From Labilithrix luteola (GTDB taxonomy: Bacteria; Myxococcota_A; Polyangia; Polyangiales; Polyangiaceae), in assembly GCF_001263205.1 (NCBI RefSeq), contig NZ_CP012333.1:8847501-8911500 (forward strand): a stretch of 64,000 nt of DNA, written 5' to 3'. The notes under the pieces are model-generated. The model was not told where the DNA came from. It ran no database searches and saw only the letters and a list, made by a program, of their open reading frames with translations. Position 1 is the stretch's first letter. Each line of letters starts with the position of its first letter. The position numbers and the translations under genes are program-made. Shown one piece after another: positions 17,337 to 26,062 of the stretch.

Positions 17337-18173
17337 TCATCCTCCCAGCGCGAAGCTCACCAGGTAGTCGAGGACGAAGACGCCCGCCGCGCTCGCGACG
17401 ACCGTGGCGTTGACCGCGCGGCCGACGCCTGGAGCACCGCCCGTGGTGGCGAGGCCGAAATGACAGCTGGCGAGGGCGATCACGAGCCCGAAGACGATGC
17501 TCTTGAAGAGACCGTTGGCGACGTCACCGAAGCCGAGCAAACCGGTGGTGAGGCCGTTGTAGAAGGTCTGGGGGCTCACGCCGAGGAGCGCTTGGCCCGT
17601 GTATGCCGCGCCGAAGAGGGCGAGGGCATCGGCGAAGAGCGTCATCATGAAGAGCGTGCTGACGATGCCGACGAAACGTGGGGCGATCAGAAAGCTGATG
17701 GGGTCGATGGCGAGCACGCGCAGCGCGTCGAGCTGCTCGGTGACGACCATCGTTCCCAGCTCGGCCGTGTTGTTGGCGCCGACGCGCCCGGAGATCATCA
17801 GCGCGGTGAGAAGCGGTGCGATCTCACGGAGGGTGCCGAAGCCCGCGCCCCAACCGAGAAGTCCCTCGGCGCCGTACCGCTTCACGATGGTCGCGGCCTG
17901 GATGACCATGATGGCGCCGGTGAAGAGCGCCGTGACCACCACGATGGGCAGCGACTTCACCGCCATCTTGTAGAGGTTCTTCCACAGCTCGCGCGAGTCG
18001 ATGCGGGGCGGGAAAAAGCGGGAAATGATGCGCGCGAGCAGGATCGTCATCCCGCCCGCGGTTCCCGCGATGTTGAGGAAGGCCGCCCCCGCCTTGGCAG
18101 CCGTTGCCTCGAGGCCACTCGGGCTTTTGGTAGGGGTGGGCGCGCTCGCCTGGGCCGACATCGAGGCAAGCAC
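17337..18173 (-). CDS. MlaE-family permease (second copy)
   Basis: A 278-residue permease, clearly related to the adjacent copy. Its signature regions are ISGRVGANNTAELGTM and VTEQLDALRVLAIDPISFL, with hydrophobic segments such as IVVVTALFTGAIMVIQAA and TLFMMTLFADALALFGAA. The N-terminus carries an extra 35-residue polar segment before the first membrane region. The start at 18173 gives MLASMSAQ; the second Met at 18161 is also possible. Two different MlaE subunits in tandem could form a heterodimer, as in plant TGD1 and mycobacterial YrbE pairs. Confidence 0.92.
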   Translation of the reverse strand: MLASMSAQASAPTPTKSPSGLEATAAKAGAAFLNIAGTAGGMTILLARIISRFFPPRIDSRELWKNLYKMAVKSLPIVVVTALFTGAIMVIQAATIVKRYGAEGLLGWGAGFGTLREIAPLLTALMISGRVGANNTAELGTMVVTEQLDALRVLAIDPISFLIAPRFVGIVSTLFMMTLFADALALFGAAYTGQALLGVSPQTFYNGLTTGLLGFGDVANGLFKSIVFGLVIALASCHFGLATTGGAPGVGRAVNATVVASAAGVFVLDYLVSFALGG

Positions 18174-18212
18174 TATACACGCGCGTTTCGGCGGCGTGTC
18201 TCGAACCGCGTC

Positions 18213-18710
18213 TCAGCGATGCCCGCCGCGGTAGTAGCCGCCGCGCATGTGGTACGTGCCGGCGCGGTAAGCCCCGCGCGGAACGGCGTAGCGCGGCGCC
18301 ACGTAGACGCGAGGCGAAACCCAACGGCCGCCCGCCCACACGCGCGGGCCACCCCAGGGTTGATGCACCCACGCGCCTCGGTAATAAGGACCCCAACCCC
18401 AGGGCGAGAAGTACCAGGTCCAGCCGTAGCTCGGCGTGTAGAGGTACACGTAGGGCTGCGAGGCGATCGCGTACGAGCTCGCTCCCGCCGGGACCCAGAT
18501 CCAGCCGTAGGTGTCCGTGAGAACCCACTGGCCTTGCGGTGGGGCCGCGGGGGCGGCCGTCGGTGCGGCTTGAGGGGGTGCAGGCGGCGTCTCCGGCGGA
18601 GGGGACTCTTGGTCCTGGGCCATGGCCGCTGTCGGAATCGTGAGAACCGGCAGACCCGCCACGAGCGCAACGAGCGCCGCTTTGGCCGTTCTTGCCATCC
18701 ACGCTTTCAT
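18213..18710 (-). CDS. Secreted Tyr/Trp/Gly/Pro-rich protein
   Basis: A 165-residue exported protein. The signal peptide spans about residues 1-32, ending TAAMAQD. A Pro/Ala linker and then a domain very rich in Trp, Tyr and Gly follow (TDTYGWIWVPAG, YGWTWYFSPWGWGPYYRG, GGRWVSP), like the YXWG-type repeats found in bacterial exported proteins. The tail is Arg/Tyr/Gly/His-rich. It lies between an MlaE gene and a small membrane gene on the same strand. Its function is unknown; the composition suggests surface or matrix association. Confidence 0.75.
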   Translation of the reverse strand: MKAWMARTAKAALVALVAGLPVLTIPTAAMAQDQESPPPETPPAPPQAAPTAAPAAPPQGQWVLTDTYGWIWVPAGASSYAIASQPYVYLYTPSYGWTWYFSPWGWGPYYRGAWVHQPWGGPRVWAGGRWVSPRVYVAPRYAVPRGAYRAGTYHMRGGYYRGGHR

Positions 18711-18877
18711 GGTTCGACCCTCGCTCTCGCAACGGAAACAAGCGAGCGGCGCGCCGCCTTCCTGGTTGGGCTGCGACGCGCCATCCGAGCCCGTTGGAAG
18801 CGTCGAGAAAGGACCTCTTCCGCGAGCTCGAACGCGTCCGTCAGGAGGCGAGGGGCGTCTCTGTCATTCGATCTCTG

Positions 18878-19240
18878 TCATTCGAGAGGCAGGTCGAACA
18901 GCCAGGCGAGGCCCGTCATCGACACGACGTTGATGGCGAGGATTCCGATGCTCCAACCGAGGCCTTGCAGGAGCCCGACCGGGCGAAAACGGCGCGTTCG
19001 CGCGAAGTGGTAGGCGACTGCGAAGAGCCCGAGGAGTGGCGAACCCAGAAGAGAGAGGCCGATGAGCGCGTTGTCGCGGCTCGCCGGCGTCCAAGCGCGC
19101 TCGAGCTGCGCCTCGTCGAGCTTGCGTTCGTCGCGGCGCACCACGAGCGAGGACAGGGTGACCAGAAGTGCCCACGAGGCGACGAGGAGAACGACCTCGT
19201 AGGGGCTGTCGTGCGGAGCGACCGGGGGCTTCGTCGTCAC
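18878..19240 (-). CDS. Small three-segment membrane protein
   Basis: A 120-residue protein with three hydrophobic segments: VVLLVASWALLVTLSSLV, ALIGLSLLGSPLLGLFAVAY and GLGWSIGILAINVVSMTGL. A charged loop rich in Arg, Asp and Glu lies between the first two. It has no recognised family. It starts 16 bases downstream of the second ATPase gene and probably shares its operon, so it may be an accessory subunit of that transporter. Confidence 0.65.
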   Translation of the reverse strand: MTTKPPVAPHDSPYEVVLLVASWALLVTLSSLVVRRDERKLDEAQLERAWTPASRDNALIGLSLLGSPLLGLFAVAYHFARTRRFRPVGLLQGLGWSIGILAINVVSMTGLAWLFDLPLE

Positions 19241-19255
19241 GGTTGCGTGCTCCCG

Positions 19256-20011
19256 TCAGAGCGGACCTTCGGTGAGGCCGTGGACGAACTGCTTCACACG
19301 CGGCTCGGTGCTGCTCTTCGCCTCCGCGGTGGTGCCGTCGAAGATGAGCTCGCCGCGGTACATCATGCCGACGCGATCGGTGACGGTGAGCAGCCGGTCG
19401 AGATCACTCGAGACCATGACGACCGTGGCGTTCGAGGCCTGTTGCTCTTCGCGAAGCAGGTCGAAGATCTTCTGCGAGGTGACCGGATCGAGCCCTGCGG
19501 CCGGCTCGTCGTAGAGGACGATCGAGGCCTGCGTGATGGTCGCGCGAGCGACGCCGACACGCTTTTTCTGGCCTCCCGAGAGCCCGGCGGGCATGCGGGT
19601 GTCGAAGCCGGTGAGGGCAACGTGGGCGAGTCGTTCGTCGACGCGCTTTTTGATTTCGTCCTCGGGCAGGTCGGTGAGACGCCGGAGCGGGAAGGCGATG
19701 TTGTCACCCACGGTCAGGTGATCGAAGAGGGCGTTGTTCTGGAAGAGCATTCCGAACTTCAGCCGCAGGCGCTGCAGGTCGAGCTCCGACGCCGTCGTGA
19801 CGTCTTCGCCGTCGACGACGATGCGCCCGTGATCCGGCTTCATGAGGCCGGTGATCATCTTGAGGAGGATGCTCTTGCCGGACGCGCCCGGGCCGATGAG
19901 GCCGTACAGGCAGCCCCGAGGCACGTCGAGGGAGACCGAACGGAGAACCTGGTTCGGGGGGCCGCCGCCGGTTGGCCGGAACGATTTGGAGACGCCTTCG
20001 ATCGAGATCAC
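19256..20011 (-). CDS. ABC transporter ATP-binding protein, MlaF-like (second copy)
   Basis: A 251-residue ATPase with Walker A GPGASGKSIL, Q-loop FGMLFQNNALFDHLT, signature PAGLSGGQKKRVGVARA and Walker B IVLYDEPAAGLDP. The family-typical tail ends VKQFVHGLTEGPL. It is distinct from the copy at 15226-15969 (for example LSGGQ here, LGDGM there), so the two probably serve different complexes. Its ATG overlaps the stop of the YscJ/FliF-like lipoprotein gene by 4 bases, a strong hint that the two act together. Confidence 0.92.
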   Translation of the reverse strand: MISIEGVSKSFRPTGGGPPNQVLRSVSLDVPRGCLYGLIGPGASGKSILLKMITGLMKPDHGRIVVDGEDVTTASELDLQRLRLKFGMLFQNNALFDHLTVGDNIAFPLRRLTDLPEDEIKKRVDERLAHVALTGFDTRMPAGLSGGQKKRVGVARATITQASIVLYDEPAAGLDPVTSQKIFDLLREEQQASNATVVMVSSDLDRLLTVTDRVGMMYRGELIFDGTTAEAKSSTEPRVKQFVHGLTEGPL

Positions 20012-20898
20012 GGTCCTACGCCTGGTCGCATGCTCATCGAACCCGGCCCGCCGGGGCCGTTGGGCGCCATTCTAGCGCCGGGCGGTCCGCCCGTGCGTGC
20101 CGCGAGCGCCGCGTTCTCGTCGCGCTCTCGACGAAGGCGCGCGAGCTTCGCGTACAGCGCGAGCGTGGCACCGAGGAGGGCGAGGACGAGGAGGACCAGG
20201 CCGGCGAACGCGCCTTTGAGCGTGTTCATCGACCCACGGGCAACGGCGATCGGACCGACGTGCATGAGCTCCGAACGGCCCGCGATGGGACGCGCCGCAT
20301 GGGGAACGAAGACCACCGCGACGTCGGTGGGGGCGAGGGAAGGGGCGCCGCCCGACACGAGGCGCTGGATGTTCTCGGCGGTTAGCGGAGGGGTCGTGCC
20401 GCGGTGCTCGACGAGCACGCTGGCGGTGGTTTTCGGGGGCGGACCGTCACGGAGACCGTCGCGCGGGGGCAAATTGAGGTGAACGCGGGCGGACAAGACC
20501 CCGTCCAGGTTCGCGAGCGTACGCTCGAGCTCACCGGAGAGGCCGGCGACCAACTGGGCGTGCTCGGCGGCTTGGCTGGGAACGAGCTGACCCCGATCGG
20601 CGGCCTCGAGGACGCCCCGCGCCTTGGGGCGGGGGAGCTGCTCGTCGGCCATGGTCGCGAGAGCACGCGCTGCGTCATCGCGGGGGACGTTGACGCGGAA
20701 CTTTCCCTCGTTGGTGGGGTCCGTCTCCTTAACAGCGTCGATTCCGGCCTGATCGAGCGTCACGACGACGCGGTTTGCATCGCCTTCGTCGAGTCCTGCG
20801 GCGACCGGTACGGCGCAGGCCAAGGCCGTGGAGGCAAGAACGGTGACACCCGCGACCCGCACGAGACCAGCAAGAGCAGTCCCCAACAGCCTTTGCAT
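20008..20898 (-). CDS. YscJ/SctJ/FliF-like ring lipoprotein
   Basis: A 296-residue exported protein with an N-terminal signal (LLGTALAGLVRVAG..STALACAV; Cys at about 28, lipobox atypical). The ring-building region has the SctJ/FliF features: LDEGDANRVVVTLDQAGIDA, KFRVNVPRDDAARALATM, and LDGVLSARVHLNLPPRDG. One transmembrane segment (GAFAGLVLLVLALLGATLALY) and a Gly/Pro-rich tail follow. SctJ forms the inner-membrane ring of type III injectisomes and FliF that of the flagellum. No other secretion gene lies here. The start at 20898 has a good ribosome site (AAGGGG); ATG 20916 is the alternative. It is coupled to an Mla-type ATPase gene. Confidence 0.75.
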   Translation of the reverse strand: MQRLLGTALAGLVRVAGVTVLASTALACAVPVAAGLDEGDANRVVVTLDQAGIDAVKETDPTNEGKFRVNVPRDDAARALATMADEQLPRPKARGVLEAADRGQLVPSQAAEHAQLVAGLSGELERTLANLDGVLSARVHLNLPPRDGLRDGPPPKTTASVLVEHRGTTPPLTAENIQRLVSGGAPSLAPTDVAVVFVPHAARPIAGRSELMHVGPIAVARGSMNTLKGAFAGLVLLVLALLGATLALYAKLARLRRERDENAALAARTGGPPGARMAPNGPGGPGSMSMRPGVGP

Positions 20899-20972
20899 CG
20901 GCCCCTTGTATACCATTGGTCCCAGGTCGCGGTAGACTGGCCACAGTGCGCGACGAAGGGCAACACACGCGG

Positions 20973-22481
20973 ATGTCGCGTCCGGACGAGCAGCTGACGC
21001 AAGCGGAGACCGCGCCTGCGTTGACGGCGACGACGGCGCACGCCGCTCCTGCGCCCGGAACGAAGATCGGCCGGTACGTCGTCGAACGTCATCTCGGCGC
21101 CGGCGGGATGGGGATCGTCGTCGTCGCGCGTCACGCCGAGCTCGGCGAGCCGGTGGCGATCAAGCTCCTTCACCCGCACGCGGCGCAGGATCGCGTCCAG
21201 GTCGAGAGGTTCGTCCGCGAAGCGCGTGCCACCGCGCGGATCAAGAGCGAGCACGTCGTGCGCGTGCTCGACGCGGGGGCCGACGAGACGACGGGCGCCC
21301 CGTACCTCGTGATGGAGCACCTCGTCGGAAACGATCTCGGGCGTGTGCTCACCGAGCACGGCCGCATCCCGGCGCCACACGCGGTCTCGTACATCATGCA
21401 GGTCTGCGAGGCCGTCGCCGAGGCGCACGCGCTCGGCATCATCCATCGCGATCTCAAGCCGTCGAACTGCTTTCTCACCTACCGGAACGACGGCTCGCCG
21501 CTCGTGAAGGTTCTCGACTTCGGCATCTCGAAGGCGGTGAACAACGAGGGCATGCTCGATCCCAAGCTGACCGAGACGCAGGCGGTCTTCGGTTCGCCGA
21601 CGTACATGTCTCCGGAGCAAATCCGCAGCGCGAAGCACGTCGATGCCCGCACGGACGTGTGGTCGCTCGGGGTCACGCTCTTCGAGCTCATCACCGGCAA
21701 GCTCCCGTTCATGGCCGACAACATGTCCGGCCTGCTCGCGTCGATCGTCGCCGATCCACCGTTCGCCGTTCGCTCGTTCGTGCCCGAGGTGCCGGAAGGC
21801 CTCGAGCGCGTGATCTTCGGCTGTCTCGAAAAGAACCCGGCCAACCGCATTCCAACCGTCGCCGATCTCGCCGCGCGCCTTCATCCGTACGCCAGCCCCG
21901 GCACGGCGATGCCGCGCATTCGGCCGTCGATGCTGCCGCAACCAGCGGCGCCGGCGCCGGGCCAGAGCTGGCCCAGTGCCCCCGCCCCGATCGTCTTTGG
22001 CACGACCGGTCAAAGCTTGCGAGATACGGGACCGGCCGCGACGCGGCGAGGGCTCCGGGGATCGCTCGTGGCCCTCATCGTCGGAGCGGTCGCGTTGCTG
22101 CTGGCGACGTCGGTGGCGAGCGTCGCGTATCTGGCCAAGTCACGGAACTCGCATGCGCAAGGGACGTCGAGTGCGCCGCCACCCGAAGGTCCGAGCGTTT
22201 CTTCCGCCCACGTGGAGCTGCCACCGGCGGTAAGCGTGGTGACACCCGTCAAGCCGGTCGACGAACCAACGCCGCCGGCGTCGGCGGGGCCGGCTCCCTC
22301 GGTCCCTGCCTCGTCTACGCGTGCGGGCAAGCCGGTCGTCCCCGCCGTCCCCGCGGGCGGCCCGACCGCCCGTTCCGGACCGGCGCATCCGCCGGTTCCG
22401 GCGTCGGGAACGGCACGAACGCCGTCGGCTCCCAGCGGGACGCCGCCGCCCGTCTCACCGAACCTCGACACGCGCTACTGA
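20973..22481 (+). CDS. Membrane-anchored Ser/Thr protein kinase
   Basis: A 502-residue PknB-type kinase. The domain covers about residues 33-300: glycine loop LGAGGMGIVV, Lys64 in VAIKLL, catalytic loop HRDLKPSN (Asp160), DFG (Asp182) and activation end SPTYMSPEQ. A Pro-rich linker, one transmembrane segment (SLVALIVGAVALLLATSVA) and a Pro/Ala/Ser-rich extracytoplasmic tail without a recognisable sensor domain follow. The kinase is complete in its catalytic residues. It starts 74 bases from the divergent YscJ/FliF-like gene and is followed after 28 bases by the TPR/PEGA-like gene, probably in one operon. Confidence 0.93.
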   Translation: MSRPDEQLTQAETAPALTATTAHAAPAPGTKIGRYVVERHLGAGGMGIVVVARHAELGEPVAIKLLHPHAAQDRVQVERFVREARATARIKSEHVVRVLDAGADETTGAPYLVMEHLVGNDLGRVLTEHGRIPAPHAVSYIMQVCEAVAEAHALGIIHRDLKPSNCFLTYRNDGSPLVKVLDFGISKAVNNEGMLDPKLTETQAVFGSPTYMSPEQIRSAKHVDARTDVWSLGVTLFELITGKLPFMADNMSGLLASIVADPPFAVRSFVPEVPEGLERVIFGCLEKNPANRIPTVADLAARLHPYASPGTAMPRIRPSMLPQPAAPAPGQSWPSAPAPIVFGTTGQSLRDTGPAATRRGLRGSLVALIVGAVALLLATSVASVAYLAKSRNSHAQGTSSAPPPEGPSVSSAHVELPPAVSVVTPVKPVDEPTPPASAGPAPSVPASSTRAGKPVVPAVPAGGPTARSGPAHPPVPASGTARTPSAPSGTPPPVSPNLDTRY

Positions 22482-22509
22482 TCTGCTTGCCGGCCTCTGC
22501 TAGCGTTCT

Positions 22510-23565
22510 TTGACGGTGCAGGTGAACGTCTTGTCGGGGTGGGCTCGGGTCCGCCGGTCTTTCTTTGCGGGTGTGGTGGTCGCTGGTGTCTTCGGCGCGC
22601 CTTTCTTCTATGTGCCCGAGGCGCGGGCTGACGCCATCGCGGACGCCGAAGAACTCTTTCGGCGTGCCAAGGCGCTCATCGCCCAAGGCAAGCACGAAGA
22701 GGCCTGTCCACTCCTGAAGGAGAGTTACCGGCTCGATCCCGGGCAGGGCACGCTTCTCAATCTCGCGTTGTGTCACGAGCACACCGGCCGCGTGGCTTCG
22801 GCCTGGGGCGAGTTCCGCGCCGTCGAGCAGCAGGCGAGGGTCTCCGTCCCGCCGCGCACCGAACGCGCCGAGCTCGCTCGCCAACATGCCGAGAAGCTCG
22901 AGCCGCGAATTTCGCGCGTCCGCATCGTGGCGCCGCCCGACGCGAAGGTGCCGGGCCTCGTCGTGAAGATCGACGGAGAGGAGCGCGCCGAACTGCTCTG
23001 GAGCGGTGTGCCGGTCGATGCGGGCAAGCGCACGGTCGACGTCTCTGCCCCCGGCAAGAAGTCGAAGACGTTCGAGATCACCGTCGAAGACGGGGGAAGC
23101 TCGCAGACGGTCACCCTTCCTCGCCTCGAGGACACGCCGAGCGCGAACCCGACGCCGGCGCCTACGCTCGCCGACACCTCCACCGGGACCACGACGCCGA
23201 GCGATCCGTCGTCGGATCGTGCTTCGGACGGCAGTGGCCGGCGCACGGCGGGCTTCATCGTCGGCGGGATAGGCGTGGCGACCTTGGCTGCGGGCGCCGT
23301 GTTCGGCGTCGCGGCGATCGTGAACAACGACAAGGCGCAGCAGTGCGCGACGCCGTGCAGCGGCGCTCAGGCCGACGAGAGCAATCGCGCCACCGACCGC
23401 GCGCTCGTCTTTGCGAACGTCGCGAACGTCGCCATTCCGATCGGCGTCGTCGGCACGGCGATTGGCGCGATCCTCGTCTTCACGTCGGGGCCCTCGAACA
23501 AGGTCGCGCTCCAGCCGAGCGTCTCGTCACACAGCGCGAGCCTCGGCTTCAGCGGTCGATGGTGA
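22510..23565 (+). CDS. TPR/PEGA-like envelope protein
   Basis: A 351-residue protein. A signal peptide or anchor ends at EARADA, followed by a TPR-like pair (AEELFRRAKALIAQGKHEEA, LKESYRLDPGQGTLLNLALC). A beta-rich PEGA-like domain comes next (VVKIDGEERAELLWSGVPV, GKRTVDVSAPGKKSKTFEI) and then a Thr/Pro/Ser linker. Two C-terminal hydrophobic segments (IVGGIGVATLAAGAVFGVAA, IPIGVVGTAIGAILVF) flank a short Cys-containing loop (CATPCSGAQ). This architecture recurs in myxobacteria next to Ser/Thr kinases, as here. Start codons TTG 22510 and GTG 22516 are both possible. Role unknown. Confidence 0.8.
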   Translation: MTVQVNVLSGWARVRRSFFAGVVVAGVFGAPFFYVPEARADAIADAEELFRRAKALIAQGKHEEACPLLKESYRLDPGQGTLLNLALCHEHTGRVASAWGEFRAVEQQARVSVPPRTERAELARQHAEKLEPRISRVRIVAPPDAKVPGLVVKIDGEERAELLWSGVPVDAGKRTVDVSAPGKKSKTFEITVEDGGSSQTVTLPRLEDTPSANPTPAPTLADTSTGTTTPSDPSSDRASDGSGRRTAGFIVGGIGVATLAAGAVFGVAAIVNNDKAQQCATPCSGAQADESNRATDRALVFANVANVAIPIGVVGTAIGAILVFTSGPSNKVALQPSVSSHSASLGFSGRW

Positions 23566-23569
23566 TCGT

Positions 23570-24811
23570 GTGATCCGCAAGACGGCAGCTATCGCGATCA
23601 CGCTCGGCATGCTCGTCGCGGCGTGTCAGCTCGTGGCTGGCATCGAGCGCGTCGACAAGGACATTGCGGCGGCCGACGTGACCACCGACGCCGGCAACCC
23701 CGACCCGGGCGCCATCCCCGATCCGTGCCAGCACGCCCGCCCTCCGGGGAAGCCGAGTCGTGACGACGACCCGACACGTGAGCTCCCCGCGATCGTCCTG
23801 GCGATGAAGCAGTTCTCGCTCAAAGACGAGGACAACATCCAGCCAGGGTTCGATCTCGACGGCGTTTGCACCTGCGATACGAGACCCGGCTCCGCGGATG
23901 GTGGCGCATCGTCGTGTGTGCGCAAGGGAGACCCCATCTGCGATGCAGATGGTGGTGTCGACAACTCCTTCGCCATCGCTGCCAAGTCGTTCGACATCGG
24001 GTCCTTCGACATCGACAAGTTCGCAGGGGTGAACGAGAGCATCGCGCGCGGACGGGGCGGCGGCCTTTTCTTCATTCGCAAATACAACGGACGCGCGAAC
24101 GATCTGGAAGTCGAAGTCGGCCTCATCGGTGCGTATGGAGTCGTTTCCTCGCGCTGTCCGGAATCCCAGCCGGACGACGGGGGCATGCCGACGTACTCGC
24201 CCGGTTGGTGCGGTGACGACGAGTGGACGTACGCGCCGAAGACGATGGTCGGCGGTTTTCCGATCGTGTTCGGCTCGGGCTACGTGCACGACTATCACCT
24301 GGTCATCCGGGTTGACCGCAGCGTGACGGTGCCCTTCGGCGAAATCGGCTTGAGCATGAACTCGCCCGTCTTCGTGGCGACGCTCGTTCCGCTCGACGAA
24401 CACATGGCTCCGCGCGATCCGAACCAGCCTCCGACCGCGAGCCAAGAGCGCTTCTACGCCATCGAGGACGGGACCATCGCCGGACGTGTTTCAGCCACCG
24501 ATCTGCTCTCGGCCGCAGGCGCCGCCGCCACGCCGGCCGGCTTCGGACAGGGTTACGTGTGTCAGACTCCGGGCGTTTACGAACTCGTGCGCGGCCAGAT
24601 TTGCCAGGCCCTCGACGTCGCACAATCTCCGAACCTCGACTTCCAGCCGGGCTACGGGTGCGACGCGGTGTCGATGTCGATTCGCTTCAGCGCGCAGCCC
24701 GCGCGTTTGGGAGAAGGCATCGACCCGTCCAATCCGCCGAACCCGTGCATCGCGGTCGACGGCGGTCCGATCGACTCGGGCAACTACATCAAGAAGTACG
24801 GATGTGACTAG
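23570..24811 (+). CDS. Large lipoprotein, first of a tandem pair
   Basis: A 413-residue protein of unknown function with a lipoprotein signal ending LGMLVAAC and continuing QLVAGIERVDK, a stretch that the next gene repeats almost exactly. The body has conserved Cys (DGVCTCDTRPGSADGG, SCVRKGDP), a beta-rich core (LFFIRKYNGRANDLEVEVG) and a C-terminal LDFQPGYGCDAVSMSIRFS segment. The GTG start is 4 bases after the previous stop and the next gene begins 3 bases after this one ends, so it is part of a tight operon. The outer-membrane or surface location is inferred from the signal type. Confidence 0.85.
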   Translation: MIRKTAAIAITLGMLVAACQLVAGIERVDKDIAAADVTTDAGNPDPGAIPDPCQHARPPGKPSRDDDPTRELPAIVLAMKQFSLKDEDNIQPGFDLDGVCTCDTRPGSADGGASSCVRKGDPICDADGGVDNSFAIAAKSFDIGSFDIDKFAGVNESIARGRGGGLFFIRKYNGRANDLEVEVGLIGAYGVVSSRCPESQPDDGGMPTYSPGWCGDDEWTYAPKTMVGGFPIVFGSGYVHDYHLVIRVDRSVTVPFGEIGLSMNSPVFVATLVPLDEHMAPRDPNQPPTASQERFYAIEDGTIAGRVSATDLLSAAGAAATPAGFGQGYVCQTPGVYELVRGQICQALDVAQSPNLDFQPGYGCDAVSMSIRFSAQPARLGEGIDPSNPPNPCIAVDGGPIDSGNYIKKYGCD

Positions 24812-24814
24812 GTC

Positions 24815-26062
24815 ATGGCTCGTCGCGTAGCGCTCTTTGGACTGTCGCTCGTCTCGTTGCTGGCCGCCTGTCAGCTCGTTGCCGGAATCGAGCGCGTCGA
24901 CAAGAGCACGACCGGACCGACGGTGACCGACGTCCCGGACGCGTCTGCACCGACCGAAGCCGGGCCCATCGATCCCTGTGTGCACGCCCGTCTTCCCGAC
25001 ACACCCTCCGTCGACGACGACGCCGCCTTCGAGCTGCCGACCATCGTGATGGCGATGGAGCGCTTCTCCCTCAAAGACAATCCCGACGGCCATCCCGGTG
25101 TCGACCTCGACAACGTGTGCACTTGCGACACGCGCCCGGATACCGCGCACGACGGCGCCAGCTCGTGCGTTCGCAAGGGCAAGCCCGCGTGCGATGGCGA
25201 CGGTGGGGTCGACAATTTCTTCGGCGACTCCGTCGCGACCTTCCAGGTCGGGTTCGATATCGACGACTTCGCGGGCGTCAACGAGGGGATCTCCCGCGGT
25301 CGTCAGAGCGCGCTGCTCTTCGTGCGAAAGTACAATGGGCGCGCCAACGATCGCGACGTCGAGGTCGGTTTCGTGGCCTCGGACGGCATCCGGGATCAGG
25401 GCTGTCCACAGTCCGTGCCCGAGGGCACCGGCCGCGGTTGGTACACGCCCGGCTGGTGCGGGACCGATGCCTGGTCCGTGCTTCCTGGCACCATCGTCAA
25501 CGGCTTCCCCGTCGCCTACGGTCCCGGGCACGTCACCGACTACTCACTCGTCGTCGAGCTCGATCTCTCCGTCGGCGTGCCGTTCGGTGACATCGTGCTC
25601 GCCATGGGCTCGCCGGTCTCCGTCGGCAAGCTCGTCCCGCTCGACAAGGACATGAAGCCGAGGGATCCGAACGTCCCTGCGACGCCGGAAGAGCAAACCT
25701 TGTGGCGCCTCGATGACGGCATCATCGCCGGGCGCGTGGCGGCGACGGACATGCTCTCGGCGGCAGGCGCGGCGTTTTCGCCGACCGGTATTGGCCAGGA
25801 CGGAACCCGCGTTTGCCAGAATCCTCTCTTCTTCAGTTACATCAAGGGCCGGATCTGCGATTCGCTCGACATCGCCAAGTCGGCGAAGCTCGACTTCCAG
25901 CCGGACTACGCGTGCGATGCGGTATCGATGATGATCCGCTACTCGTGCGCTCCCGCGCGCGTGGGCGGGGAATACAAAACCGACCTGACCGCGAACCCGT
26001 GCGTTGCCGTCGATGGTGGCCCGCGCGAGCCGCAGCCGGGGGTCTCCTATCGCTGCGACTGA
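24815..26062 (+). CDS. Large lipoprotein, second of a tandem pair
   Basis: A 415-residue paralogue of the preceding gene. The shared features are the signal end LLAACQLVAGIERVDK, the Cys block VCTCDTRPDTAHDGA/SCVRKGKP, the core LLFVRKYNGRANDRDVEVGF, the segment GRVAATDMLSAAGAA and the closing KLDFQPDYACDAVSMMIRYS. The copies are similar throughout and nearly equal in length, so this is an in-place tandem duplication that has diverged. Function is unknown. A 311-base gap follows the stop. Confidence 0.85.
   Translation: MARRVALFGLSLVSLLAACQLVAGIERVDKSTTGPTVTDVPDASAPTEAGPIDPCVHARLPDTPSVDDDAAFELPTIVMAMERFSLKDNPDGHPGVDLDNVCTCDTRPDTAHDGASSCVRKGKPACDGDGGVDNFFGDSVATFQVGFDIDDFAGVNEGISRGRQSALLFVRKYNGRANDRDVEVGFVASDGIRDQGCPQSVPEGTGRGWYTPGWCGTDAWSVLPGTIVNGFPVAYGPGHVTDYSLVVELDLSVGVPFGDIVLAMGSPVSVGKLVPLDKDMKPRDPNVPATPEEQTLWRLDDGIIAGRVAATDMLSAAGAAFSPTGIGQDGTRVCQNPLFFSYIKGRICDSLDIAKSAKLDFQPDYACDAVSMMIRYSCAPARVGGEYKTDLTANPCVAVDGGPREPQPGVSYRCD

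Noticed and set aside
20008..20898. Part of a type III secretion or flagellar operon
   Set aside because: No export apparatus, secretin, needle or flagellar gene is near; only the ring-type lipoprotein is present.
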